In this document: in pieces, positions 10,828 to 23,400 of the stretch
How the letters are laid out: each line of letters starts with the position of its first letter
Position numbering within the stretch: position 1 is the first letter of the stretch
NCBI RefSeq assembly: GCF_000003815.2
Contig: NC_049988.1
Span: 2,080,657 to 2,144,656, forward strand
Direction of reading: 5' to 3'
Length of the DNA stretch: 64,000 bases
Origin: Branchiostoma floridae
Taxonomy: Eukaryota; Chordata; Leptocardii; Amphioxiformes; Branchiostomatidae
Program-made: the position numbers and the translations under genes
Notes under the pieces: model-generated
Seen by the model: the letters and a program-made list of their open reading frames with translations, nothing else
The model's database searches: none
Told to the model about the DNA's origin: nothing

Positions 10828-11130
10828 TTTTACTTGGGCCCTTCGCCCCTGGCGGAGCATAGGCCACTGATGATAGTCCTCCACTGCACCCGCCTCTGGG
10901 CCTTCTTCTTCAGGTCCTGCCAGTTGTTGCAGATACTTTTCATCTCCTCCTCCGTATCCCTTCTCTAACTGTTCTTGGGCCTCCCCTCTTCCTTTTGCCC
11001 TGTGGGTTCCAAGTCAGAGCTTGGTGTGTAATACTGGATAGTGGCTTCCGGAGGGTGTGGCCGATCCAGGACCACTTTCTCTTGAGGTCACTTTCTCTTG
11101 AGGTGCGGCAGTGGCATTTTCCGCTTCTAC
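10828..11130 (-). mobile_element. RTE-type LINE 3' end, frameshifted
   Basis: The minus strand encodes [31 protein letters not shown], then after one extra base RPKNS, stop, [20 protein letters not shown], and ISGLCSARGEGPK-stop. This is the classic C terminus of RTE-clade LINE polyproteins. One +1 insertion (in the G run after KRKR) and one TGG-to-TAG change kill it. The 3' tail is a short TAAG-type repeat (minus strand, ~10,828). A 15-bp duplication, CCTCAAGAGAAAGTG, sits at the upstream edge. Confidence 0.85.
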
Positions 11131-11652
11131 TAGTGTGCCAGACCCCTACGGGGTACCCCGGAACATCCCCAGGGCAGCTTACGGGTGCCTGACGGAAATC
11201 GACCGATAAATCATTAAAGCATACGACTATTGGACGAAAGCCGCTGGAATGCCCACCGGAGCCCCCCGGGACCTCTAACGGGACGCGTGAAGAAAAAATG
11301 ATTTGTGACTGTGTGAGTCGATGTCTGCCCGCCTTCAGAGCCCGGCCGGGGCCTATATCGGTTAGACACCGCGCGGACACCCCGGGTAATGTGACGTAGG
11401 CCTATATGGTATACAGGAAACATATTTATGTAGTGCTAAACAGGAGGAGGATTAGGATCGTTGCGGTCAGAAGGGAAAGCTATGAGGTCTATGAAAGCTA
11501 GCGATGAACAGGATGAAGTGGACAGATTAAAAGACTGATTCCAGCTGCAAGGTATCCAAACTAAGTAACAACAGAACACAGTGGCACAATATTAAAAACA
11601 TAAGAGTCAATACACATCAATGATGTTTCTTAGATGTCCCGAAATCACATTC

Positions 11653-12514
11653 TTAAAGGGGCATTCCACTCCAGAAACGAGTATTATTATTCCTCAGAGA
11701 ATAAATAATTATTTTTGAATCAAGTTTGTTTGGTCAAATTTACCACAAGTTTAAGCTTAAACGCAGAGGGAACATTGTAGCAAACGAATTCCCCTGAGGA
11801 CCCTTCCAATGCATTGTGCGTTGGTGAGGGAGAACGTGGCTTTGACCATGGGAACAGGTACCGGTTAGTACTAGTATAGATTTCGATACTATGATGTTTT
11901 AGGATGACTTTTTGAGTCAGAACGTTTGTGGGTCATTCTGTAGTAATTTGTTCATGTATAAATTAAAGTAGCCTTTTTAGAGAAGAATGGTCCACAAAAG
12001 TGACCATATCTCTGGATTCCAAGGACCGCTGAGCTTCAAACTTTTTGTGTTCCTTGCTAAATGTCCAATAGCCACTCCAACACTTTCGTTCGCTCAGAAG
12101 TCCGACCGTTAGCGACAAATTGTACCCAACGTCGGCCACACAAATAGTTTTTGCGCCGCCATTTTACGTTGACCGACTTTCAACTCCTTATAGTTCAGTG
12201 GCCAAATATCCACATCCCAAGATGATATAGTCTTCAAACTTTTTTGTATTTCCCTACATGTGTGATAATTACTTGACTGCTTTGTCAAGCTTATCCCGAC
12301 TACCGTTAGCGTGAAGGTGTGACGGAAGTCGCGAACTGATATACGGCGCAGTACATTAGAAGCGGGTCCGTATGGGGGAGAATGGATTTAGAAAAGAATA
12401 TTGTCTAAAAGAAAAATCAGGTAACTTTGCGAAAAGTCGAGTGCATTTGTATCCCAAACAATATCATCTATCAGAAAATAACAATCGCTTCTGGAGTGGA
12501 ATATGTCCCTTTAA
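11653..12514. mobile_element. TTAA-flanked non-autonomous DNA element
   Basis: The left end TTAAAGGGGCATTCCACTCC and the right end GGAGTGGAATATGTCCCTTTAA are inverted repeats, with TTAA at both borders (11,653-11,656 and 12,511-12,514). The interior has no open frame of note. TTAA borders are typical of piggyBac-like and Kolobok-like elements; the terminal bases do not let me decide between them. It abuts a zinc-finger pseudogene. Confidence 0.7.
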
Positions 12515-12520
12515 AAAACT

Positions 12521-12690
12521 GTAGCGTGCTTTGCAATGCTTGTCCAATGCAACATTGCTTGCTCACTCTTGTAAAGCCTTTCACCAGTACAAGTTGTCAT
12601 ATGTGATACTAAGTCAGACTTTCGAGCTGTCCTGTTCCCACACGCCCCACACATGAATGGCTTATCACCAATATGCATTCCATACAAACC
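12521..12690 (-). pseudogene. C2H2 zinc-finger pseudogene fragment
   Basis: The minus strand encodes GDKPFMCGACGNRTARKSDL, VSHMTTCTGERLYK. This is one finger with the second His replaced by Cys, followed by a TGER-type linker. The next segment (EQ..NVALDKHCKARYS) needs one missing base to read as the start of the next finger, which shows decay. It lies on the same strand as the finger exon at 1-231 and could be a broken duplicate. Confidence 0.65.
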
Positions 12691-12873
12691 TTATAGTTCA
12701 GTGGAATTCTAATGATTCCATAGACATTCCACGCGTACAGTACCCGAGTTCACGTTATGGATCAAGATTCCCTTTTAGCAGTTTCAGGCATTTGCTGCAT
12801 GAAGAAACCCATTATTGCTGAAAAATGATATGAATCGCTAGGGGGCCTCAATTACACCTGGTGACTGCCTACA

Positions 12874-13085
12874 TACTGTAAATGTTTTTAAGTTTGCGGG
12901 GATTTAATTTCGCGGTAGCGGGAAAAAGGACTTTTCGCGGTGGATTTAAGTTCGCGGTAACACCATTGACTGCAATCTAATATCATTATAGAAAAATGTT
13001 CGCGGTGGTTTTAAATTCGCGGTGAAGTGGTCACAGCGAAAACCGCGAACACTAATCCACCGCGAACATTTCTGCATTTACAGTA
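12874..13085. mobile_element. MITE with TACTGTAAATG ends (copy 1)
   Basis: It starts TACTGTAAATGTTTTTAAG and ends TTTCTGCATTTACAGTA. The interior is full of TTCGCGGT/ACCGCGAA motifs. A second copy is at 53,126-53,330. TA borders suggest a Tc1/mariner-type relationship. Confidence 0.75.
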
Positions 13086-13117
13086 CCCCATTGGATATTG
13101 TAAAGCTTAAAGGTTGA

Positions 13118-13810
13118 GCTTAAAGGTATTTATGTTATTGTCATTTGTGTATGTGAAGTAGGTACACCCTTGGCAAAGGTCCAGCAGTTTGCACAGTTGG
13201 TCCGCAGATAGGTCGGTTTTATCTGTTAGTGTGTTGGCGGCCTCCAAGGCTTCCTTGACTACCGAGACTGCGTCCTTGGGAGGTATGTTAAGTGAAAAGC
13301 AAATCACATTATAAGAAGTGATGATTGCATCTTCTTCTACATGGAGATCTTTTATTTTGTCAACATATTTTGCACTATTCTGAACAAGATGAGGCTTCAC
13401 CACAATACCTTAGCTAGAGAGCCTGCTAACTCGTACGTGACTGATGACATGCATACATACTATATTGGAGATATACTGGAGACAATAGGACGCAGTGATA
13501 CACACTGTGATTTTGGGACGGCTATAGTATATTGGTCCAAAATAGGATGAAGCCTTAGATAGGTGACACGGTCTATAATTTCCTTATTTTCCGATTCCTT
13601 GAGAACTGTGGTGATTTTCCCTTAAACTTAGTGGTTGTGACCTTTTGCAAGGGCACGTAGGTGTTTTTGATCCCTAAGAGGTCTTGTACCTTCTTGTCAT
13701 ACTGTTCCCTGTCTTTTGTACACCTGCCCTTGTATGCCGGCACAATCACTACTTCTTGATTTATGGTGAAATATTTGACAGCAGTTTGTTCTTCCTGGGT
13801 CATGTTACTG
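13118..13810 (-). mobile_element. Penelope-like element reverse transcriptase, decayed
   Basis: In order on the minus strand: TINQEVVIVPAYKGRCTKD, REQYDKKVQDLL (the ADKG-type N-terminal motif), SLRPIVSSISP (the LRPIVSS motif), YELAGSLAKVL, VQNSAKYVDKIKD, and SYNVICFSLNIPPKDAV (normally SFDVxSLFTxIP). This order is specific for Penelope-like elements. Stops and frame changes occur near 13,450, 13,405 and 13,570. The catalytic Asp of motif A is replaced by Asn (SYNV). Confidence 0.8.
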
Positions 13811-14705
13811 GTAAGGGTTTTTGAAGTTAGAAACTTTCAAAGTCGTAGCTAAATGGCGTGTAGGGCCTCAGCCTGTGTCTGTGACATACGTGCCATATGA
13901 ATTGCCGACTCAGTTTCTGTCATACATATGTTTTTCTCTTCCTCGATTTTTGTTCACCTCCAACAGATCGAAGCTGGTCAGGGGGGTCTATCAGATGACC
14001 TTGTGATAAACTCTCAGTAATTTATCTGTGTTTATTTTTCAGAATTTCTCGGGAGTGGTGGCCGCGGACTGCTCAGTAAGCAGATTCTTCAAATGTAAAG
14101 TGCCTGTGTCGTCACGCTATAGTTTTACCCGTCGGAGATTAACTAAAAAAACCCGTCTGAATAGGGCTAACCCTACCACTTATATTAGCTAGCTGTTATA
14201 GCAAGCTCTTCAGCTCACTTTGTATTTACCCTGCAGCTATATAGAAGTCGCGTTTCCATTAGACATTGTATAATCGAAACGTCCCTATCATAACTTTTTT
14301 CTATATAAAGTGGAAGCGTATACGAAGGCTTACACATGAAGTATACACAAAAACATTGGATTTTATGATATTTATTAGCCACTTGCAGCATTCAGCAATT
14401 GTTAATTTAACAATTGCATTCAAGCAGATGCAAATATTAATGTATATATCATATAACAAAGCCAATTATCTTTATGTCATCGCAATCGAAAATACACAAA
14501 CACACCAAATGCTTCTTTACTATATGAAACAGTACTACAAACTTAACATTCAAGTATTAATTATATTTCAGCCATACCACAGGTATGGTGAAATATATTG
14601 TATTCGTAATTATATTGCAATCCATACATAGTATGGGATTGCAATATATTGTAATATTGCAATCCATACATAGTATGGGATTGCAATATATTGCTTTTCC
14701 TTTGT

Positions 14706-15942
14706 TATATTGCAATCCATACTACAGTATGGGATTGCAATATATTGCTTTTCCTTTGTCTCTCCTGTCAAATTCTTCAAATGGATTCAACTTTTTCATT
14801 TTTGGATCAAATGAACTGAAATTTGGCAGGGTGGTAGAAATAGCAAATACCCCCAGACGTTTTTTTCACTTTCTTGATAGAGGCCTTAGAATTTATGATA
14901 TTTAGGGTTTTTGGTCATTTTTAGACAAAATATGTATATTTTGGGCCGCTGTGCCCTGGAATTACAAGCTAATGACCTGAAATTTGGTACAGAGGTGCAT
15001 TGGACATATGAGCACAGGAAACAATCAACACTTTCTTCATAGATCACTTAAAAAATTAGTTGCTTTAGGGGTTTTGGCCATTTTTGACTAAAAATGTATA
15101 TTTTTGGCTCCTATGCCCTTGTATTACAACCTAATGACCTGAAATTTGGCACAGGGGTGCATTGGACATATGAGCACAGGAAACCATTAACACTCTCTTC
15201 ATAGATTACTTTAAAAATTAGTTATTTGGGTTTTTTTGGCCAATTTTTACTAAAAATGTATATTTTTGGCTCCTATGCCCTTGTATAGAATTCAAATGAC
15301 CTGAAATTTGGTACATAAGTGCATTGGACGTATTGGCACAGGATCCCATCAACGCTTTCTTCACTGACCACTTCAAAAATGAGCTATTTTGGAGTTTTCT
15401 GCCATTTTTGACTAAAAATGTTTATTTTTGGCTCCTATGCCCTTGTATAGAAACCTAATGACCTGAAATTCGGCATGAAGGTGTGTCTGGCATGTGCCCA
15501 CAGTACTTCATTTTCACTTTGTGGATACATTACTTTAAATTGTTGAATTTGGGGATTTTTTGCCATTTTTAGACTAAAAATGTTAAGTTTGGGCTCCTGT
15601 GCCTATGTATGGAAACCAAATGGTCTGAAATTTGGTATAAAGGTGTGTACGGTATATGGCCACAGGGCTCTATTCACACCTATGGTGTACATCAATTGAA
15701 AATTGTGACATTTGGGATTTTTTGCCGTTATTGACCAAAAATGTACATTTTTGCTTCCTGTGTCATGAGAAATCCAACTGATCTGGAATTTGGTATTAGG
15801 GTAGCTTTAGCACTATAATTGGGAATTGGGCCACATAGACTGGTCCATTTTGCATAGATAGGGGTGTTCTGGAAGAGTCCATTATTGTATGATGGATTGC
15901 AATATGCTGTATTTGCTCCCAAGCAAATGTCGGCCTTTCTAG
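14706..15942 (+). mobile_element. Non-autonomous type B Helentron (1.24 kb)
   Basis: 5' palindromic end at 14,706-14,747, a TCTCCTGTCAAAT leader, ~160-bp monomers with the phrase GACCTGAAATTTGGTACA, then GATGGATTGCAATATGCTG, hairpin ATTTGCTCCCAAGCAAAT and GTCGGCCTTTCTAG. No gene. The next left end (15,944) follows one T after the CTAG. Confidence 0.7.
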
Positions 15943-17480
15943 TTATATTGCAATCCATACATAGTATGGGATTGCAATATATTGTTATATTGCAATCCAT
16001 ACATAGTATGGGATTGCAATATATTGTTTTTGCTGAGTTTCTTCTCCTGTCAAATCTTCAGACCCCTTTAACTTTTTCATTTTTAGGCCAAATGAGCCGA
16101 AATTGGGCATGGGGGTAGGGATATCAAATACCCTCAGGTGTTTTTTTCACTTTTTTGATAGAGGCCTTAGAATTTATGATATTTAGGGTTTTTGGTCATT
16201 TTTAGACAAAATATGTACATTTTGGGCCCCTGTGCCCTGGTATTACAAGCTAATGACCTGAAATTTGGTACAGAGGTGCATTGGACATATGAACACAGAA
16301 AACCGTCAACGCTTTATTTATGGATCACTTCAAAAATTAGTTATTTTAGGGTTTTTGGCCATTTATTACGAAAAATGTATATTTTTGGCTCCTATGCCCT
16401 TGTATTAAAACCAAATGACTTGAAATTTGGTACAGAGGTGCGTTTGACATATGACCACAGAACTCCATCAACGCTATATTCATTGTTTACTCCAAAAATG
16501 AGTTATTTTAGGGTTTTTGGCCATTTTTGACTAAAAATGCATATTTTTTGCTCCTATGCCCTTGTATAGAAACCAAATGACCTGAAATTTGGTACAGACG
16601 TGCATTGAACATATGCTCACAGGACCCCATTGACACTTTCTTCATAGAGTACTTCAAAAATTAGTTATTTTGGGGTTTTCAGTCATTTTTGACTAAAAAT
16701 GTATATTTTTGGCTTCTATGCCCTTGTATGTAAACCAACTGACCTGAAATTTGGTACAAAGGTAAATTGGACATATGACAACAGGACCCCATCAACACTT
16801 TCTTCATAGAGCACTTATGAAATGAGTTATTTTGGGGTTTTTAGCCATTTTTAACTAAAAAATGTATATTTATGGCTCCTATGCCCTTGTATGTAAACCA
16901 AATGACCTAAAATTCGGCATGAAGGTGTGTAGGACAAGTGCCCATAGTGCTTCATTTTCCCTTTGAGCAAACATTACTTCAAATTGTTTAATTTTGGGAT
17001 TTTTTTCAAGGATGAAGATGGATTGCAATATGCTGTATTTGCTCCTAAGCAAATGTCGGTCTTTCTAGTTTCTTCTTCTTCTTCTCCTGTCAAATCTTCA
17101 AATGGGATTAACTTTTTTATTTTTGGACCAAATGACCTGAAATTTGGTATGGGCATAGAGTTGGCAAATACCCCCAGACGTTTTTTTCATTTTTTTCACA
17201 AAGGCCTTAAAAATCATTTTATTGCGTTTTTTCGGCAACTTTTGGACAAATTTGCAAATTTGTGGGCCCTGTGCCCTGGTATTACAACGACAAGAACTGA
17301 AATTTGGCACAGGGGTACATTGGACATATGCCCACAGGGTATCATTCGTGTTGGTGATATACACCACTTGGAAATCATTCATTTTTGAGTGTTTTCGGCT
17401 ATATTCCGACCAAAAATGTGCCAAAAACCTCCGAGACACTCTCTTAGAATCCCATGCACGTTCGATGTTCGATATAGTCT
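14790..17480 (+). repeat. ~160-bp tandem monomers, plus-strand block 1
   Basis: Monomers of ~160 bp contain CTATGCCCTTGTAT, ACCAAATGACCTGAAATTTG, CATATG and AAAATGAGTTATTTT-like phrases. They are interrupted at 15,900-16,030 and 17,015-17,070 by element ends. Frames read across them are by-products. Confidence 0.85.
15986..17068 (+). mobile_element. Non-autonomous type B Helentron nested in the leader (1.08 kb)
   Basis: Left palindrome from 15,986, monomers, right hairpin ATTTGCTCCTAAGCAAAT and CTAG at 17,065-17,068. The sequence after it (TTTCTTCTTC) continues the leader of the element that begins at 15,944. Confidence 0.65.
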
Positions 17481-17489
17481 AACGTAATT

Positions 17490-17815
17490 CGTTGATCGAA
17501 CGTGTGTTCCGACATGGGGTTACCTGCGGTCATCCCGTAAACCAGCATCGATCACGTGGAACAACGTTGAAACTTATGGCTGTTTTAACCACTGACGAAA
17601 CTTGACAATGAATAAAATGTTCGCACATCACTGTACTGGTGTTGTTGTACCTGTAAAATTCATACCGACGATGAAAATTTGCCAGTTTACCACGAACGTG
17701 TGCTCCGATTTGGGGTTACCTGCGATCATCCCGTAAACCGACATCGATCGCGCAGCACAACGTTTAAACTCACGGCTGTTTTAACCAAAACTTAAAAACG
17801 AATATAAAATAAGAC
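17490..17815. repeat. Two direct copies of a ~120-bp unit
   Basis: 17,493-17,620 and 17,695-17,815 share CGAACGTGTG(T/C)TCCGA, TGGGGTTACCTGCG(G/A)TCATCC, CGTAAACC, CATCGATC, and GGCTGTTTTAACCA. They lie in the 5' part of the autonomous Helentron, upstream of its gene, and could be regulatory or replication-related; this is inference. Confidence 0.7.
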
Positions 17816-17819
17816 ACAT

Positions 17820-19770
17820 ACATCAATGAGTATTGTTGTTAGAGGTAAGTTATACCGTCAATGATCATACTTTCTCCCGGTTTCTGTTGCCGCGCCTCCT
17901 TACTTGTCGAACCCGGAAGTGCTGTTTTGCACAGCATCCAAACGCTTTCAAAATCAGCTGTTAAGCGCTTTAAACTGATTTCACACCGTTAACTTGTTAT
18001 AGTATAATGTATTTGTATCAGTACCGAATAAATAACTAATGCTCTATGTTTGTTACAGCCGGCTGATGTTTAAAAAATCATTTCTTAGCGTAGATACGCT
18101 GTCTGAAAAGCCAATTCAGTTTGTAGGGGGATAACTTAAAAAATATCAATTTTATTTTACGAATCGAGATACAAAGATGATAAAAACTAATATAAATATA
18201 TTTCTAGTAAATTATCACAACTATGATGTTGATTTTTTTTTACAATATTTGACATGAAGTACTCTATTTATGTGGTATTCTTTATATCCCCCGAATGGCC
18301 ACCATATGATGGTAATAGTATGTTCCAAATATTTGCATACGTTGGAGCGTTCTATTCATATCTAGGGTGAACCCGCTATTGACAACCCAGGTGAATGCCT
18401 TGTTTTTGTAACAATAAACAGTCTTTTACCAAAGATATCTGTATGATAACATTTTGATTAGTATTTTGCATAAAATAAAGAATATTACTTGAACAAAAAC
18501 GAACCCAACCACGACAGTTTTATAAGTTCACCCCTGACAATGCTGGAAGATGGTTTCACCGTTTCGAGTTCGAAGTTCAGACGTGCAGACGTCTCTGAGG
18601 ACGTCAGAACCATTAGGAAGTCCGGAAAGTTTTCTCAGTTCTCTCACGGAAACTTTCCTACTAAAACTTTCTAGCGGTAGCGTCAACAATATCTTGTACT
18701 TCATTTCTTCAAAGTCGAAAGATCGACAAACGTCGAAGCGGTTCAGAGGATCCACTGTCGTGATTTTTCATCAGGGAAGCGAGTGCCGACCAAGGTGCGT
18801 ACATGATAGTAGTTTTCCCGCCAAATGTACATATCACAGAAAACTAAATAAATAATTTAATTTATTGAACTGCTAGAAAAAAAATGTTATATCAGATAGT
18901 GTTTGCAGAAATGTAGGGTGATGCTTCTTCCCTGTACTAAGATGTAGATTTTTTAAAACTGATTTTGTTGTCAAACTAATAAAAAATGCACAAAAGCGTA
19001 ACGACTATGTTCCATAGAACACCCATTCGAGAATTCGAAAGAAAAACAAAACTGTTTTCGGTCCAGTAAATCTACTCAGCTCAGGGTGTCAAGAAATGTT
19101 ATATTCTAGCACTATTTTACTAGAAAATTCTTAGTTTGTTTATCAGCTGAGTATCATGTGTTGTTATTCACAAGATCATCTTATATTTATATGGAATTCC
19201 TTGTGATGTATTATTGAAAGTCAAAGTGATACTTTTGTTGTTGTAAACCTCCCTACTTGAATCACCTCTCTTCCACATACTAGGGAGCAAAATTATTTGT
19301 TACTAGAGTTTATACCTTCACCAAATGATTTTAACCTTTTGAGTGAAGTATAATAAATTTTTTCAATTGACTATGCAAATAAGGTCCTCTTTTATATAAA
19401 TTGTCTTAGCTTATCAATTTCTAAATACACAAATGGCATAACTTGTGTAGAGATACCAAATAGGGAGGTTTTGATGCAGTACCTAGACTTGCAAGCCTCT
19501 ATGAGGCCCGATTTACCAAACTTTGCCTTTGTTTTGCTGACCCTTACCCACATACCAAATATCAACAAGATCCATCAAACGCTTCTGGAGTTATACTGTT
19601 GACAGACACACAGATAAGCACGCCCAGAATGTAACCTTGTTGGCAAAGGTAGAATTGCATGTTTGAATATCGCAAAAAAAAATGAATTACAGCATATCAC
19701 CAACAGTACGTAGATGCTGTATAATTCCCAAAATCTTGTGCAAGATGTAGTTTTTGTACAATTGTAGCTT
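17820..19770. other. 5' region of the autonomous Helentron, no gene recognised
   Basis: AT-rich DNA between the leader and the gene. 17,880-17,960 is GC-richer, with an ETS-type CCCGGAAGTG. 18,528-18,755 (minus) holds a 75-codon frame with some coding look but no recognisable domain. 19,495-19,640 matches a dispersed phrase also seen at 8.64 kb. Confidence 0.4.
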
Positions 19771-19773
19771 CTA

Positions 19774-20202
19774 GCACCCCGTTCATACCAGGATTCGCAT
19801 ATCCGGATATATCCTCATTCGCGGTGAATCCAGATTCGTGAACCCTGGTATGAAAGGTCCGAATCTGGATCTTTATGGGATATAATCATATATCCAGATA
19901 CGCCGAATCCACATCTAGATTTATCCGGATTTGCTGCAAGGTTGCTTTTCCTTCTGTCAAGTGCACGACGCAGCTCGTTGCCTCACTAACCATGCTACAT
20001 CAAAGCAAATTCTACTTAAGAGTTTCATTTGACGTCACCAAGCAGCTTCAGATGGTGTAAATAGGATATATCCAAATCTGATTTTGGACACGAATAATCA
20101 TATCCAGATTCGTCTAACCCTGGTATTAACGCAAATGGACATATCCGGATTTACACCGTATATGGATATATCCGGATACGCGAATCCTAGTATGAACGGG
20201 GC
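19774..20202. mobile_element. MITE with ~38-bp TIRs and CTA target duplication
   Basis: The left end GCACCCCGTTCATACCAGGA and the right end (reverse) GCCCCGTTCATACTAGGATT pair over ~38 bp. CTA flanks both sides (19,771-19,773 and 20,203-20,205). The interior is repeats of ATATCCGGAT/GAATC. A 3-bp duplication and GGCCCCGTTC-like ends fit PIF/Harbinger-type MITEs (inference). It lies just upstream of the large Helentron gene. Confidence 0.8.
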
Positions 20203-20347
20203 CTAATTGACTGCATCACTAGCCCTGGGACAAAGGCCATCATGCATCCAGGAGGTATGGACTTTTATAGCCAGTGACAAATATGCAAAGTGCCTGTATG
20301 TACAATGTTTACTAAAGTCGTGAAAATTGATTGTACATTCTGGTATT

Positions 20348-20472
20348 NNNNNNNNNNNNNNNNNNNNNNNNNNNNNNNNNNNNNNNNNNNNNNNNNNNNN
20401 NNNNNNNNNNNNNNNNNNNNNNNNNNNNNNNNNNNNNNNNNNNNNNNNNNNNNNNNNNNNNNNNNNNNNNNN
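20348..20472. other. Assembly gap (125 N)
   Basis: A run of N. It hides the true 5' end of the following large gene. Confidence 1.
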
Positions 20473-23400
20473 GGAGAAAGCTGAAGAGCAGCAAGTAGAG
20501 GGAGCAAGAGAAAGGCTGGCTGATGAGCAGGAGTGTGAGGTAACAGGGGAGTGGCAGGGGGAAGAGTTCATGTTCAACCCCTTCACAGCAAATGATCAGT
20601 TGCAGCTGGCAGGTCAGTTGAATCTTTCAATTGAACAATATATCAATATCGAGCAAAGGAATGTTCCTTTGGAGACACCCGTCAATCTCATTAGGATGGA
20701 AGGGGATGGAAATTGTTTCTATAGAGCAGTAAGTTTCCATATTTTTGGTACTCAGGAGTATCATGCTGTACTCAGGCAGCGTATGATTGAATACATGTCA
20801 ACAATGTCTGAGGATCTTTGCAGTTTGTTATTGGAACCAGGACAAACCATGGAGAAGTTCCTGTCTGGTGAGTGTCATCCTGAGGGCCCTCCAGCAAAGC
20901 TTGGTACATGGGCCACACAAGTAGAAATAGATGCAATGTCCTTACTACTGGGAAGATGCATCTTTGTGTACGGTAAGTATGGCGACAATTGGGCATGGAT
21001 GAAGTATCCAATAAGGGAAAGTACTTGTGATAGAACCATGTTAGATGACAGTAATGCATTGTACATACAAAATACAAACCTTGACCACTTTGATGTAGTA
21101 ACAACAGTTTTGAGACGTAGACAGACAAGGAGTATGTCACGGTGCCACGGAGAAGAAGCTACAGAGGTCTCACAAGTTCCCAGTAGCAACAGCAAGCACA
21201 CACTAATCGACAACGATGATGATGAGGACCGGAAAAGGGCCAGACGAGATCGAGAAAGGAAGCGATACCATGAGGATCCCCAGTATGCCCGGGCTCAAAG
21301 GGATCAAAAGAGGACCAAGTATCACACTGTGGATGAGCATGCACAGCAGAAGCGAGACCATGAAAGAGATAAATATCACACTGTGGATGAGCATGCACAG
21401 CAGAAGCGAGACCATGAAAGAGATAAATATCACACTGTGGATGAGCATGCACAGCAGAAGCGAGACCATGAAAGAGATAAATATCACACTGTGGATGAGC
21501 ATGCACAGCAGAAGCGACACCATGAAAGAGATAAATATCACACAGATCCAAATCATAGACATTTGAAAGTAAGAAACGTGCAGATTAACAGAGAAAAGCA
21601 CCAGAATTTAGCTGATGTTGAGAGGGACATCGAAAAGTTCCAGATCGAATGCAAAAATGGGCCAGAATATGTCTGCACTGTATGTCATAGGCTTTTGTTT
21701 TGCAATCAAGTTGTAATCTGTGACAAAGATAAGTATGTTGAGGCTGTTAAGCACTGTTTAACAGGTACATATGTACATCAATGCAATATAGAATGCACCC
21801 TACATGCGTGTCCCACAGCAAACTCTTCCAGGGGCCAAGAGTGGATATGTCATTGTTGTCATGAACACTTGTCAAAAAAAAAGACAATTCCATACGAGGC
21901 CCAGAGTAACAAGATGAAGCTCCCAGAAATACCTCCTGAGCTAAAGAGTCTCAATACTCTGGAGTCGCAACTCATGGCCAAGAGAATACCATTCATGAAA
22001 GTTGCAGCTCTCCCGAAAGGGGGTCAGAAAGGAGTTCTTGGCCCAGTTGTGTGCGTTCCAGCAGATGTGAGCGAAACACATGCAATCCTTCCCAGAATGC
22101 CTTCAGAAGCTCAGTTAATCAAAGTCAAACTTAAGAGGAAGCTTCAGTACAATGCGTATCATATGTATAGACAAATCAGTCCATTGAAGGTGGATGTTGC
22201 ACTGAAGTACCTTGTAGAAAATAATGAACATTACAGCGGTACGTCTATTGATGCAGACTGGACTTTGTCGTGGAACAATGGAGAAGGGCTTGTTGAACAA
22301 TCTGATGCTGAACATGGAGGGAATGACAACTTAGAAGTTGGTACAACCGCAGAGCACAGCGAGTTTGTCAATGAGGAGGGCAACGATGTGGTAGGACCGA
22401 CTGGAGATGGAATGGAAGATGATGAAATGGATGACGTTCTTCGTCGACTTCGACAGGTGAATTTGGAAGAGGCGATCGAAGAAGCCAGACAGGTGAATGT
22501 TGAAGAGACGATTGAAGAAGCCGGACAGGTGAATGTGGAAGAGGTGATCGAAGAAGCTGGACAAATGAATGTTGAAGAGACGATCGAAGAAGCCGGACAG
22601 GTGAATGTTGAAGAGACGATCGAAGAAGCCGGACAGGTGAATGTGGAAGAAGCGATCGAAGAAGCCAATCTGATTGAGGAAGAGGAACTGGACAGCCTCT
22701 TACGGGGATTGCCACACGATACTTGCCTCCAGCCAGTAGACATAGGTCAGGATTTCCTAGACCACCACGATGAACGCATCATGTGCGTGGCTCCAGGAGA
22801 GGGGAAGAAGCCTATTTCTGTGTTTCAGGAGGTTGGAGGAGAGGCAATGTCCTTCCCCGTTCAATTCCCTACAGGCAAGTTTTCTTTTAATGACGATCGT
22901 GATGTACGAATTACGCCTAGCAAGTACTTCAAGGCGCGCCTCATGGGTGCAGATGCGCGGTTCGCGAGCGACACTAGCTACATATTCTTTGCACAGTATG
23001 TAACAGAGCTGCACTTCATACAGTCGAATATTTCCATATCTATGCGCAAGGGCTCGCCAATAACAAGCAATGGCCGCGAAATATCTGCTGGTATGTTGTC
23101 AAACAAAGAGGACTTACAGTCCATTCTAAAGTCAGACCAGGGCTATCGCTTCCTTCAGCCAGTCAGGGGTACTCCGCAGTTCTGGGACAAGACGCTAAAT
23201 GAATTGTTCGCGATGATAAGACAGTTGGGAATTCCAACCTGGTTTGCTACATTTTCTGCGGCAGATTTGCGCTGGCCAGAAGTGTTAGAGGCGATTCGCC
23301 AGGATCATGGCACAGTACCAGTAAGCGAGTTGTCGTGGGAAGAGCGTTGCAACATTTTGAAGAGTAACCCTGTCACTGCCGCTCGCATGTTTGATCACAG

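Noticed and set aside
14820-17480. Frames such as 16,192-16,530 and 17,098-17,439
   Set aside because: They are read through 160-bp tandem monomers and recur with every copy; no coding bias.
17880-17960. Host gene promoter (ETS-type CCGGAAGTG)
   Set aside because: A single common motif; no adjacent exon recognised.
22231-22743. 170-codon minus-strand frame opposite the Helentron gene
   Set aside because: It is the antisense shadow of the acidic repeat (Ser/Pro-rich) inside a clearly coding plus-strand frame.
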